Shown here in pieces: positions 1 through 15,917 of a DNA stretch of 64,000 bases (positions are counted from its first letter, which is position 1; every line of letters starts with the position of its first letter). This stretch comes from Tillus elongatus (Eukaryota > Arthropoda > Insecta > Coleoptera > Cleridae). Under the pieces are notes generated by a model, which saw only the letters and a list, made by a program, of their open reading frames with translations, was not told where the DNA came from and searched no databases. A program made the translations under genes and the position numbers. The stretch lies in NCBI GenBank assembly GCA_964006375.1, contig OZ023262.1, forward strand, positions 87,989,654 to 88,053,653. The letters are read 5' to 3'.

Positions 1-110
1 TATGTGGAAGTTATGATTCAATTTGCAGCACTATTTGTTTCTGATAATAAAGACAAGATGAGATCCCTTTGAAGAAGATTGCTAAGGACCTGGTCGTGCA
101 TTACAAAGTA
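1..110 (-). repeat. Family B repeat fragment
   Basis: Reverse-complement match to the start of the family B repeat seen at 23186 and 53885: the segment about a cytosolic 'gcagcactattt' stretch and 'tggaagttatgattcaattt' is shared. It is cut off by the window edge. No coding potential. Confidence 0.5.
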
Positions 111-139
111 CTGTTCAAAAATAGCTTTGTCCTAGGGTA

Positions 140-1190
140 AGGTTAGTGGTTACGTCACCAACGATTTATGGGTCACTCTGCGATTGTCAAAATAGTTTTA
201 AAAGATGCAGCTCAAGACACGCTATATTTAATGGATACAATTTTTGCTCGTATCTTTTATAATAACGGATATATTGAGCTTTACCGTAGAAGTGCCTCAT
301 CCTGTATATACGAGAACAGATACAAACTGCACTAACCCCCTATATCGGGATAGTTTGCTCTTATTTAAACAACACCTTTTAAAATACAAAACATGCGGTC
401 TGGTCAATAGCGAATTAAAAGGTATAGAGAGTGTTATATAAAAATTGGTGCAGGGGACATATCGTTTAATTGTGAAACAAAAAATATGGGATGTTCCATA
501 TGAAAAAAATGTGTTACGATAGTTTACATTTTTTAAATTCCGCCACTATTTGAGCTTTGTATATGGCATGTCATTTTTATTTTCAAAAATAATATAAAAG
601 CAAATCTAACTGAATCTTTTATATTCATATGACCGCTATCTATTGGTAAAACTCCGTATTTAAATTTTTATATGTGCCAAAACCGTGAGAAAATGCATAT
701 CAGTTGAAATTACTCGGAGATGGTGAACGATATCAATTTTTTACCTTACAAATTTCCACTATAATTCAACGGAAAATCCACAATTCAAATGCGCGATGTC
801 ATTATTATCAAACATTTCCTACTGCCAAAAAATCAGAAAAAGGGTCTATTTTAAATGGATTTTGTGTATATATTTTCGTAAAATGAAGGCCAGTGACAGT
901 TGAACCAAAAAACTCAAGGCTTTTTAAAAGACTTTTCCCCCGACATTCCGTCTACATGGCTCTTATTCGTTTCCTACTCCTTGCCTAAAATATGTCAATT
1001 TTGACGTTTCAAATCGCGACTTAAACGTTTTAAGAGGAAAAACGTAAAGTAATTTGTCTGGTATTCCTTAACATTTTTGTTCCAAGAAAATTTGATCATT
1101 GTCTATAATATTCAATCGATTTTGTTTACCATACAAAATATTTTGGTTTTGTGCCCTACACTACGGTCACCACTGACACCTAAATTTTGT
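140..1190 (-). repeat. Family A repeat, diverged copy, 3' end missing
   Basis: Matches the core of family A read backwards: the 'gacttatgggtcac' block near 165, the 'aacggatatattgagcttt' block near 265, and the 'gacgtttcaaatcgcgac' block near 1000. The 3' hairpin and the TA tract are absent. The middle part (about 310-880) is strongly diverged. Short frames inside are not credible genes. Confidence 0.5.
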
Positions 1191-1830
1191 TAAAGCGAAT
1201 TCTTCGTAAAACGAAAAATTTACTAATGAGGAGATCTGTGTAAGTTCGTTATCCAGGAAAATCGGACCAGTTCTTCCGGGAAAATTTTGGGTTTTCTTTC
1301 GGAAAATTTCTGTATCTCCGAAAATAACAGTGCTATGACAACTACTATCAGACACACCCTACATGCCGAAATTCAGAACTCTAAGTTGAAAGAAAAAAAA
1401 GTTATAGACATTTTAAGACAAAAAGTTTGGATGCCACTGGTGATTAGAGGAAAGCACAAGAACAAGATATTTTGTGTGACACTAACAAAACCAATTGAAT
1501 ATTACATACAACCGTTAAGTTTTCTTGCCGCAAAAAGGTCAGAAAATAGCAGAAAAAATATTTTGAAAATTTTATCATTTTGCTTCTTAAAACGTCAAAG
1601 TCGCGATTTGAAACGCCAAAACTTGCAATTTTCAGACAACAAATTTGAAACAAATACAGGTTATGTGAAAGATATGTCGTACTAAGTGTGTTTTCCAAAT
1701 CCTTAAGCTTCAGCTTCAACCATCATTGTCCTTCATTTTACTAAAATGTTTTCTGAAAACCCATTTCAAATACTGTTTTTTTTATGCTTCAGTAGTAGTT
1801 TCAGCCATAGAGTTTATGGTTTAATAGTCC
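1191..1830 (+). repeat. Family A repeat, 5' hairpin and core, no TA tract
   Basis: Begins with the family A 5' hairpin (about 1193-1225), goes directly to the 'taagttcgttatccagg' block at 1240 and the rest of the core without a TA array, and fades before 1830. Placed back to back with the preceding reverse copy. Confidence 0.5.
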
Positions 1831-2033
1831 ATATTTTAGCAAATCTAACTTTATCTACACTCACTGCGATAACTTAATATTTCCGAGTAATTTTAATTGC
1901 CCATATACGAATTATATTCTGAATATGAATTATAATGAAATATAATACCTCTCTGTTAATTTTTTTAATGAAAATTCAATAATAAGCGAATAACAGCATA
2001 ACTAATATTACTAATACATTAAAAAAAACTCTG

Positions 2034-3245
<1,212 letters not shown>

Positions 3246-3274
3246 CACTATTTCACACAAAAACATGTGCAGCC

Positions 3275-3849
3275 TAGACGCAGCAAGTGCGTTATGGTAG
3301 TGAATTTTCATAGAAATGATCTGGCACAAAATATTTTATTATTACTTTTTTTTCTTGTAACATATAAATCTAAATTTTGCTGTATAGTTTACTATCATAG
3401 ATTTTTTATTTTTTAAGAAAATTTTTTTTTTTCAAATGAAAACTCAAAATTTTCCCAGAAAACCTCGTCCGATTTTTCTTATTAGCGAACTTGTCAAAGC
3501 CATTTACAAGAGGAAGGTGCATGCCAAATTTTATCAAAATCGGCCTATTATTCTCTGAGATAAAAAATTTTTTCGAATGAAAACTTAAAATTTCCCCGGA
3601 AAACCTTGTCCGATTTTCCTAAATAACAAACTTGTCAAAGCTATTTATAAAAGGAAGGTACGTGCCAAATTTTATTAACGTCGGCTTATTATTTTTTGAT
3701 ATAAGAATTTTTTTCGAATGAAAACTCAAAATTTTCCCAGAAAACCTCGTCCGAGATCCCTGACTAACGAACTTGTCCAAGCCATTTACAAAAGAAAGGT
3801 ACGTGCAAAATTTTATCAAAATCGGCACATTATTTTTTGAGTTATCGGT

Positions 3850-3942
<93 letters not shown>

Positions 3943-4070
3943 ATATAAAAATTGAAACTGACCCCGGATATGGGTTCTAGGGGTCTTAGTTCGCGCTCAT
4001 TTGCAAAAATTTTTTCAAAATAAAAAGTCGGGATTTCCCCATTAGTGAATTTTTTCTACGAAAATTCACT
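3275..4070 (-). repeat. Family A repeat, complete short form
   Basis: Complete on the minus strand: 3' hairpin (3277-3291), core with a local duplication of the 'gaaaactcaaaattttccc' block (3435, 3575, 3720), TA tract, 5' module and 5' hairpin ending at the AGTG start (4070). It lies head-to-tail about 30 bp from the preceding copy. Confidence 0.7.
3853..3939. repeat. (TA)n microsatellite, 87 bp
   Basis: Pure TA array inside the family A copy at 3275-4070. Confidence 0.98.
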
Positions 4071-5675
<1,605 letters not shown>

Positions 5676-5737
5676 TTTTTATATGAATACAGTGGCAGCG
5701 CTGATGATGTTAGAAGATCGTTTGTGGTTGTACGACG

Positions 5738-5817
5738 GCCCCTGACGTACAGAATTTATACCGGAGTCGTCTTACAGTCAAAGTTCCTTGTCTCATGCTG
5801 GATGTCAGTAGCTTATA
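5738..5817 (-). repeat. Inverted copy of the spacer at 5509-5588
   Basis: Reverse complement matches the spacer: 'aagctactgacat', 'acaaggaactttg', 'gtaagacgac' and 'aaattctgtacgtcagg' all recur in order. This gives two overlapping inverted repeats within 450 bp. Confidence 0.6.
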
Positions 5818-5824
5818 CACACAC

Positions 5825-5828
<4 letters not shown>

Positions 5829-5912
<84 letters not shown>
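5829..5912. repeat. (TA)n microsatellite, 84 bp
   Basis: Pure TA array, preceded by a short CA run. Confidence 0.98.
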
Positions 5913-5914
<2 letters not shown>

Positions 5915-6249
5915 TGCTATGGAATGCGATAGACCAAAAACTATGTTAGTTCAATAATTGTTGTTTAAAACACATAATGTTTGAAAATCTATTCATCGAT
6001 AATTTTTTATTACTAAAATTATATAAAAAAAGGTATATTCAGATAATTTACCATTTACATGTAAACTGACTAATTAAAATAATAGATACTTTAAAACAGC
6101 TAGTATATATGTACTGTGCCAAAAAATAGAGCAAGTAATAGAAGAAATAGTTTTATTATAAGCGAGATAGTCCAGGAACCAGGTTGTCAAGGAAAAAAGT
6201 CAACAAAAAAGGAGATTTTTAGAGCGGTGTCAGGGGAAAAGGGAGATGT
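5913..6249. other. No gene seen
   Basis: AT-rich sequence without a recognisable frame or repeat. Confidence 0.5.
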
Positions 6250-6480
6250 CATGGAATTTTTAGGAGGATTGCAAATATAAGTGTTTGGTTTTCTTTATGA
6301 AGATAGATAGAAGAAATTTTGAGAAGATTGCAAAGATAAAGTGTTTGGTTTTGTTTATGAAGATAGATTGAAGGAATTGGGAACATTGCAAATATAAGTT
6401 GTTTTTTTTAAAGATATATTGAAGGAATTTGGATTGTTGCAAATATAAGTGTTTGGTTTTCTTTATGAAGATAGATTGGA
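6250..6480. repeat. Tandem repeat, four imperfect units of about 57 bp
   Basis: The unit contains 'attgcaaatataagtgtttggttttctttatgaagatagattg' with substitutions and small gaps and begins near 6265, 6325, 6380 and 6430. It lies just upstream of the LTR element and could belong to the 3' part of an older copy. Confidence 0.75.
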
Positions 6481-6762
6481 GGAAGTTTTAAAGGAAAACA
6501 TAAGAATGTTAACCAGTATTCGAGAGTTTGTAAAGTTGAAAGCAAAGTTATCTAGACAGTTTTGAACAAGAAGTGAAATTTGATAGGAACACTTTCAAGT
6601 TTTGTTAGGGAAGCCAGTGTCACAAACAGCGTTTAGTACAGTTTTGAAAAATAGGTCCGACGTCTATAAAGGTTTTTCTTGGTGTCACAGTTGATACAAA
6701 AGGTTTCTAATCACAAGGATTAGGAAGCCTTATAGAAGCAGAAAACAATTAAAAGGGTCAAC

Positions 6763-7195
<433 letters not shown>

Positions 7196-7215
7196 AATTG
7201 GCGCAACCAACGCGA
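7196..7215 (+). promoter_or_regulatory. Likely primer-binding site
   Basis: The sequence 'ttggcgcaaccaacgcgag' follows the left LTR directly. A TGGCGC-type start is the usual place and form of a retrotransposon tRNA primer-binding site. The tRNA is not identified. Confidence 0.5.
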
Positions 7216-7532
7216 GACGTGAAGAAAGGTACATAAAGAACTGGGATTTTTCAAAATTTCATATTCATAGGGCAAAATTTAGTAGCACTTAAAATTTGAT
7301 TGAATATAAAGTATTACAAACAAGATATTTTGATCGCAAACATATTTCAACAGTTGCATGTTTTTACGTTGCCTAAAATTTCATTTGTGTGTTGTTTTCT
7401 GAAAATTTTATCACCAAATATATAAAATTTATAGGGCAGAAGATCTGTAAATACACTGCGTTTACAGGTAATATTCAAAGAAGGTCATTAGTTGTATAAA
7501 ATATAAATTGCTAGACAAATAAAACTAAAATT

Positions 7533-8523
7533 ATGTCAGACAAGAAAACAAAAAGGGGTCCTATCAAAGAAAAATTTACCTTACCAACACAAAAAGAAAC
7601 TGAAGAAGCTAAGATGTCCGAAGCTACAGAAACCACGCCGATGACATTGAGGAGTGCTAATGAAATGGTAATACCGGAACAAGAACAGCATCTGACTGTA
7701 GGAGATAGTGCCATTAGCACAAAAGAACAACCAAAATAGAGGCAGAAATGGATCACTCGATTATAATGCAAATACTATCAGCTGTAAAACTAAGTCAAGA
7801 AAAATAGAAGAAAAAAAAAACAGAAGAAACACATGAAAATGGAAGCAAACAACAACAATTTGCAAGAAAAATTAGAAGACTTGAAACAGGAAATATATGT
7901 AATGGTTGAGAAACAGATATAAACTGCAGACAGAAAGATCCACATTTTACAAAAAAAAATATGAAAATGCTAGATGGAAATATCAAGTTAGTGGAGCAAA
8001 TGTTTACGAAACACTGGACAATAAATGGGATGATATAAAAGAAGTTATCCAGGTAACTGAAAATAAGCTCGATTTTCACCAACAATAAGACAGAAGAGAG
8101 AAAACAGAAATAATAGACAAAATTAATAAGGATATAGGCAGAGTCACGGGAAGTTTGGAAAATATTAATGAAAATTTGCGAGAAACAGACAACAGACTTA
8201 ATCAGAAGGTAAATACAGTAGAACAAAAATTAGAACAATACAGAAGATCGATGGGAAATTCAGATGGATCTATTAAATACATAGTAACTCCACAACAAGA
8301 GATTGGCATAACTTTCAATGGGGACGTAAAGAGAGTACACCCCAAGGTATTTATCAAAATGATAGAGAATCGGATTAAAAACAACACAAATTTCGAGGAT
8401 GCGAAAGAAGTATTACGAAAAAATTTAATAGGTACAGCTGCTATTTGGTTTGCTGCACGGGAAATGATAATAAATGACATGGAGACGTTTAAACAAGAAA
8501 TTTTAGATCAATTTTGGGGATAG
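7533..8523 (+). pseudogene. Retrotransposon gag-like protein, broken
   Basis: Likely structural (capsid) protein of the LTR element. The pieces are 7533-7739 (68 aa, charged, starts MSDKKTKRGP), 7906-8088 and 8155-8523 (122 aa). The last piece has an acidic/basic coiled-coil-like stretch followed by a capsid-type pattern (LIGTAAIWFAAREMI, then TFKQEILDQFWG), which resembles the 'L.G.A..W' region of Ty3/Gypsy gag proteins. Frames differ between pieces and stops interrupt them, so no full protein can be made. It is cut off about 40 bp before the 3' LTR, without nucleocapsid zinc knuckle or pol. Confidence 0.55.
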
Positions 8524-8564
8524 AACCAACAATCAATGTGCATGTGAAAACAATTAAAAAAGTA

Positions 8565-8906
8565 AATGGTAAAGCAGATTAAGAAGAGAAATATTGAAAT
8601 AAAATAAGGGTATCATCATTAGGTAAATAGTATTTAATTATTTAAATTTATATCGAGTTAGAAAAAGTGCACTTTGTAGGGTGGATGTGTAAATAATATA
8701 ATGTAAAGTTGTTTGAATGTATAAAAAAATTGTTAAATTTTATAAGTAATTATAATTGATTTTGAATATTCTTTTGTTTTGATTTCACTTTGATAAATTT
8801 AAAAAGTAAGTACCTTGAAGCACCCCTGAGCATTAAGACCTCATAGCTCTGCTAGTAGTATAATTAAAAACAATATATAATAATACCATCATAATTATTA
8901 ATATTG

Positions 8907-8912
<6 letters not shown>
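8565..8912 (+). repeat. Right LTR
   Basis: Direct repeat of the left LTR (see 6763-7195), with point differences and no internal TA array. A TA array begins directly at its end. Confidence 0.65.

Positions 8913-8993
<81 letters not shown>
8911..8993. repeat. (TA)n microsatellite, 83 bp
   Basis: Pure TA array adjoining the right LTR. Confidence 0.98.
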
Positions 8994-8996
<3 letters not shown>

Positions 8997-9198
8997 TTCT
9001 GAATATTGCTGCAAATGTGCACTAGTTGCCTGTTGTGACTCTGTGTATTTTTGCTTCTTTATCTAGAGTGTTCCCATCATCACCCGGCTATACCGTACTG
9101 ATGATAGCTAATAAGCTTGAAACACGTATAAGCGGTTGTCTCCTTGCGGCCTTGCCTTAACCTTTCTCCTAGTATAGTATACAGAAATAAATATCCTG

Positions 9199-9199
<1 letters not shown>

Positions 9200-9275
<76 letters not shown>
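9200..9275. repeat. (TA)n microsatellite, 76 bp
   Basis: Pure TA array upstream of the SINE-like body. Confidence 0.98.
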
Positions 9276-9278
<3 letters not shown>

Positions 9279-9327
9279 TTTAATGTTACCTGGAACATTT
9301 CCAAAGTTTTTATATTATATATATTTC

Positions 9328-9597
9328 AGCTGAAGGGTACTGGGTACATTAACATCAACCGAGGTTCTGGAATTGTATTTGAGCAAGTTGAACAGATGCA
9401 CGTTACGCCCTTCGAAGGGGGCGTACAGACGTTGGTCCCGTGTCCACGTGATGTCGGGCACGTTAAAGATCCCTACCCTCCTTACAGAAAGGCAGAGGTT
9501 CGGCAAAATTTCCAGGAGAGTGACGTGAAACTGCTCCATGACGTCGATGATTGGCCATAGTCGCGGAAATAGACCGAAGTTAAATATTTCAGCTATC
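9328..9597 (+). repeat. SINE-like body, copy without tRNA-like head
   Basis: Shares with 28085-28319 the blocks 'gaggttctgg', 'attgtatttgagcaagttga', 'tttccagga' and 'tagtcgcggaaatag'. Contains 'ggcacgttaaagatccct', a phrase I associate from memory with conserved SINE central domains of invertebrates. The frame of 138 codons crossing the TA array here is not a gene. Confidence 0.5.
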
Positions 9598-9935
9598 TCA
9601 TGCTGTTAAGGAGATAAAAAAAATTATTAAGGAAATTTGGCCACCTCCATCCATTAATTAAAATTTATTTTTTCCGCAACCAGGATAGGTGGAGGTCTAA
9701 GTTTTTGGTTGCTGCTTGTCAGTAGGTTGATATGTCTTGAACAGTTGATATGTCATGAAAATCCAATTATTGCGTACAAGGTCTTAATAATGAGAGATTT
9801 TCAAATGAACACCCTGTATTTTATAATGGGAATAGCATGACCAATTGATTTTCTATCTAAAAGTACGAGGTTATGCCTACTCTCAGAGGTTTTTGAGTTA
9901 TAAGGAAGTAAAATTTCTTAACTTCGCGAAATAAT

Positions 9936-10597
<662 letters not shown>

Positions 10598-11476
10598 ATT
10601 TTTAAAGTATTACTTAATCCTTTATAAGTAAAACAGAAATGAAAATTCGATGCCAAAATGCCCCTACTGTGTCACGATTTTCTTTATTCATTTGTAAATA
10701 ACTAAAAACACAAAATTCTTTTATAAAAGTATACATTTTTTGTCGATGAGTTATATTCGACTACGAGTTAAAAGAACTAAACAAGATAACATTTTATATG
10801 CACAAAATGCCTTATATTAGCAACTTATATTTTGGATCAAGTATACCAGCCGTGGTAACCATTGGGAACGAAACATGCGATAAGCGACAGTGCATCTCTG
10901 TGGAGTCATATTGTGTTCATTTAACTGTTCTAACGCGGCGTTAAATCATTGCAAAATTTATTACTTTAAAATGCCGGTTTTGTAATATATGCTATTAATT
11001 AAGTAATATAAATCTTGTAGTATAATACACGATAATGTTATAGTTTTAATTCTTGAAGTTTTGGTCGCGGAAAGTGGTGGCGTTTTCGTGTTTTTAGGGA
11101 GTTTGAGTTATGGGAACGTGTTGGATTCGAGGATAATCGGGCAGCTACTTGTTCAAGGTCAGTTTTTGCAGTTTGGTATTTGACTATTATTTTATACATC
11201 TGCCTATTAATTTGGACAATTAATACATTATAAACACAAATAATAGTAACAACAACATGATTTAGCATTCAAATTAAAACAGTGTAATGCAAAAGCCAAG
11301 GGTTGAGCTTGTTTTGTAAGAGGCAATTTAAGATGTTATGCAGATACAGGGATCTTTCTTCTTTGTTCGCTTCTTAAAAATATTAAATGACTGTTGTTTC
11401 TTTACTGTTTTACACATTTTAAGTAATCAATAATTCTGCACCAAAGTTTTACAAGGCCCTTAAAATTTTATTTATT
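10598..11476. other. No gene supported
   Basis: Includes a 76-codon minus-strand frame (11038-11268) with no recognisable domain or supporting context. Otherwise AT-rich, non-repeated sequence. Confidence 0.5.
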
Positions 11477-11972
11477 GGTAAAGGTTTACTTTCCGGGCAC
11501 GTGTTCGATTTTTATGAGATGTTGTATGTAGACGTGTTTTAGGGTGTATGCTTTATTTCACTGAACATATTCACAGTTTATCGTTTCCACGTTTCGTTTT
11601 TGAACAATTTTAATATAAAATTTTCCTTTTTGGGATAATGTCAAACTTCAAACGTATGATATTAAGTTGGCTTTATATGTCAAATGTCAATGTCAACTGA
11701 GGATCGATTATATGATGAAAAGAAGGGAAATTTACAGAGCCACGTAAATAGTAGATGGGGTACATTAACTATGTGAAAACGAATTATAATAGTGAAATAC
11801 ACCCTTCTTTAGCTTGATATAAAACGAAAGACCCCCGAAAATTTATAAAATATGACATGTTTTTCGTACAAGAATTTCCAAATAACTCCAAAAGTTTGCT
11901 TCTGCCCTCATTTTTATTGTAATTTTCGTCATCTACACCCTAAAACACATGCCCGCAAAGTAAACCTTCACC
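11477..11972. mobile_element. MITE-like element with about 28-bp terminal inverted repeats
   Basis: The left end 'ggtaaaggtttactttccgg' is matched by the inverted right end (11945-11972) with three mismatches over 28 bp. 'gtgttttagggtgta' recurs inward on both sides. Total length 496 bp, no coding capacity. A trinucleotide ATT may be duplicated at the ends, which is too short to be decisive. Confidence 0.65.
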
Positions 11973-12127
11973 ATTTAACTTATATAAATTGGTCTTTTTG
12001 AAACTATATACAAATTTGTCAATATTCGATCAAATTATGTCTTGAATTAATGTATGTTTAATAACAGCTTTCATGTCATTATAATACCTTTGGTGCGTTT
12101 CTAATTAAAAGTTAATTATTAGAAGAA

Positions 12128-12402
<275 letters not shown>

Positions 12403-12607
12403 GCCAGAGCAGTAGATTCTGGGCGTCAGAATTAAATATTAAATGTATACAGGGTATTAAAGTAAGAAACTTAATTTTAGTGAATTTTCTTAAAAAAAAT
12501 TCACTAATGAGGAGATCCCGACTTTTGAATTTTGAAAAAATTTCTTCAAATGACCGCTGATTAGGCCCCCCAGAACACATATCCGGGGTCAGTTTCAATT
12601 TTTATAT

Positions 12608-12755
<148 letters not shown>

Positions 12756-13556
12756 CACACCGATAACTCAAAAAATTATACGCCGATTTTGATTAAATTT
12801 GGTGAGTACCTTCCTTTTACAAATGGCTTGGATAAGTTCGTTAGCCAGGAAAATCGGACCAGGCTTTCCCGGAAAATTTTGAGTTTTCTTTCGAAAAAAA
12901 TTTTAAAAAATTTATATCTCAAAAATTAAGAAAGTAAGGGCAACAAATTTGGTACGCGGGTTTATATCATTATACGTAAGCTACCTACCAGCTCTGTAGA
13001 TCAAAAGACAAAAAGTTATAGGCATTTAAATAAAAATTTATTGGGATTTTCCTCAAAATGTCAAAATTGCGATTTAAAACGTCAAAAATTGGCAACATTT
13101 AGGCAAAGAACTTGAATCTAGTACGATCTATGGAAAGAAAATGTCTCAAGAAGAATGTTTCACAAACCCAGAAGTCTTAGCTTCAACCGTCATTCTCCTT
13201 CATTTTACTAAAATGTTTCCAGAAAATTAATTTAAAATAGACCATTTCTCTGATGCTTGGCAGTAACCTTAGCTATAGAGTTTATCGTTTAATGGTATAT
13301 AATTTTTGTCGAATTTTCGTAAAAAATCAATAAAGCCCAATATATCCGTTATTATACAAGATATGAAAAAAAAATTATATATTAATTATAGGGTGTCTTG
13401 AGCTACATCTTAAAAAATATTTCTACAATCATAGGGTGGCCCATAAGTCGTTAGTAATACAAATTTTCTTATTTTTTTAATCAAACACGCCTTTTGTTAT
13501 TGCATTTTTGCATTTTCCATCGAAATATAATGCATGTTTGTAAGAAAAGAAATTCT

Positions 13557-13873
13557 GGATGCAGAAAGTGCGTTATGGTAGCGAATTTTGATCAAATGCT
13601 TCATATTTGAATAGCTCAATTTGCTATTAACCTATAAGGTTGACCAAGAAACGAGTTTTTGTGGGAACACTTTAAGTTTACTTTTGGAAATTTTTGTACA
13701 TTTTCACACAATAAAGTTATTTTTATGAAACATGACACATTGTTTTTACTATATAGGTTATACTGGTAACTCAAATTGATGCCTGCTTTCTTAACTAAAA
13801 AGAAAACAGACATTTTTGCAATAAAAACTTATTTAGGAAAATTCACTACCATAACGCACTTGCTGCGTCCCGA
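13557..13873 (+). repeat. 317-bp terminal module with inverted ends
   Basis: Bounded by about 32-bp inverted copies of the family A tail (hairpin plus 'tatggtagcgaattttgat'). Other intact copies lie at 2034-2351 and 29166-29478. It occurs only in long-form copies; short forms have a single tail. Confidence 0.65.
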
Positions 13874-14026
13874 GTTTTTCTTGATATCTTGAAAAGTATT
13901 TTCCGTATTGTCTTCGAAATTGGTACAGTAGTTAAACTTTTCATGGGGATAAAAATAATTTGTCTCTAGCAGATAGAGGGCGCTGCCAGCGGTTCCCTTC
14001 AAATCGTAAAAATACTTACACTTTTA

Positions 14027-14760
14027 ACGAATTTTCATGGAAAAAATTCGTTATTGAGAAGATCTGCGTTATGTGCCGGTTTTGATGAAATTTGGTAAGT
14101 AGTTTCCTTTTGTAATTGGCTTGGATAAGTTCGTTAGCCAGGAAAATCGCACTAGTTTTTTCGGAGAAATTTGGTTTCTTTCGGGAAATTTTTGTATCCC
14201 CGAAAATAACAAAGCTGTCGCTACCAAATTTGGTACTCAGGTTTTTACTATAAAACGTATCTCAGATATCAAGATTCAGATCTCAAAGTTGAAAGACAAA
14301 AATATATAAGAAATTAAAGGAAAACAAATGTTTGGGGCTACTAGCAAAAGAAACGCACAAGACCAAAATATTTTGTGTGGTTTGCAAAATCTATTGAATA
14401 TCATAGACAGAGATTCAGTTTTCTTTGCGCAAAAAGGCCAAGAAATACCACCACAGATACTTTGAGAATTTTATAGTTTTTCTTGTTAAAACGTTATAGT
14501 CGCGATCTGAAACGACAAAATTGGCGATTTTTTGAGATTCTGAAACGTAGGTAGGTTATCTAGGTAAGAAGTGTATTTTACAAAACCTCCAGTTTCTGCT
14601 TCAACCGCCATTGTCCTTTATTTTACTACAATATTTCCAGAACATCCATTTCAAGTAGACCCTTTCTCTAATGCTTTGGCAGTAGTTTAAGTTATAGAGT
14701 TCGTGATTTAGTCTAGTATTTTTAGCGAATTTTTGGAGAAAAAATTTGTTATAGAAAAGG
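14027..14760 (+). repeat. Family A repeat, no TA tract and no 3' end
   Basis: The 5' hairpin variant ('aacgaattttcatgg') is followed directly by the core with 'ataagttcgttagccagg' and ends near a second hairpin-like 5' start at 14705-14760. Same arrangement as 1191-1830. Confidence 0.5.
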
Positions 14761-15102
14761 TCGCAGATTTTCATTTTTTAAATTCTTTTGTTCAATTTTA
14801 ATGTTATATATGATCACATTATGTAATTCCAAAGAATTTTTGGCGAATTTTTATAGAAAACAATAATTACATTTTTATAGAGAATAATAATTAATGAGAT
14901 CAATTTTAAGAACAGGTTGTTTGTTGTTGCCCTAATTTGGTGAAACCATACTTAATAAAGCCGTAGGGACTTTTTCTGTGACTTGATAACTTCACCTATG
15001 CAACCGATTTCGGTTTTTAGAGCATTCTCAGTTAAAAGAAAATTTTCTTTGTCCAGTCTCGAAAAGATGCTTAACGCCTGTATTTAGATCAGATCGTATT
15101 TT
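14761..15102. other. No gene seen
   Basis: AT-rich sequence with weak resemblance to family A ends only. Confidence 0.4.
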
Positions 15103-15220
15103 AGTGAATTTTCTTAGAAAAACTTCACTAATGGGGAGATCCCGACTTTTGAATTTTTAAAAAATTTCTTCAAATGAGCACGATCTAGGACCCCTAGAAC
15201 CCACATCCGGGGTCAGTTTC

Positions 15221-15310
<90 letters not shown>

Positions 15311-15550
15311 GGATTGATAAAGTTTAGCATGTGCCTTCCTTTTGTAAGTGTCTTGAATAAGTTCGTTATCCAGGAAAATCGAACTAGGTTTTCCGGGAAA
15401 GTTTTGAGTTCTCTTTCTAAAAAAAATTTTTTCTCAAAAAATAGAAAAGCTATGGTGACCAAATTTGGTACGTAAGTTTAAAAAAATAATATTTCGTGCC
15501 ACGTCATTTCTATGAAAATTCACTACCATAATGCACTTTCTGCGTCCAGA
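15103..15550 (+). repeat. Family A repeat, complete short form
   Basis: All parts in 448 bp: AGTG start and 5' hairpin, 5' module, TA tract, shortened core, 'gaaaattcactacc', hairpin (15534-15548) and CCAGA end. It shows that the internal core and the 317-bp module are dispensable. Confidence 0.75.
15225..15309. repeat. (TA)n microsatellite, 85 bp
   Basis: Pure TA array inside family A. Confidence 0.98.
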
Positions 15551-15735
15551 CTTTTATAAATCTGAGCATGTAGTCACGGCTTTTAATGATATAACCTCCA
15601 AGCATCTGTCCTGCTGGAAGGATCTTCCAGAAGGGCAGCTGGACAGGCCTGTCAGTCTTGCCGGCAGTACGTTATTTTCAAAAAGAGTTGTCCTTCCAGA
15701 AGCGCGTGTGCGGCCTCTGGCAGTACATAAGCATT
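15551..15735. other. GC-richer unique segment, origin unknown
   Basis: About 185 bp of clearly higher GC between two family A pieces. It is open on both strands (about 70 codons each) but matches nothing I recognise. Contains a small hairpin 'ctggaaggatcttccag'. Possibly captured host or element sequence. Confidence 0.35.
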
Positions 15736-15819
15736 TAGCAATTTTTTCAGATGAGCGCGCATTTGGGCCCCTAGAAACTGAAACCAAGGTCCGTTGGAAT
15801 TTTTATGCTTATATATTTA

Positions 15820-15823
<4 letters not shown>
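15736..15823 (+). repeat. Family A 5' module fragment
   Basis: Contains the diagnostic 'tgagcgcgcatttgggcccc' type block before a TA array; nothing of the core follows the array. Confidence 0.5.

Positions 15824-15914
<91 letters not shown>
15824..15914. repeat. (TA)n microsatellite, about 91 bp
   Basis: TA array after the family A 5' module fragment. Confidence 0.95.

Positions 15915-15917
<3 letters not shown>

Noticed and set aside
11038..11268. 76-codon minus-strand frame as a small gene
   Set aside because: No domain, no homologous copy in the window and no clear start context; frames of this length are expected by chance.
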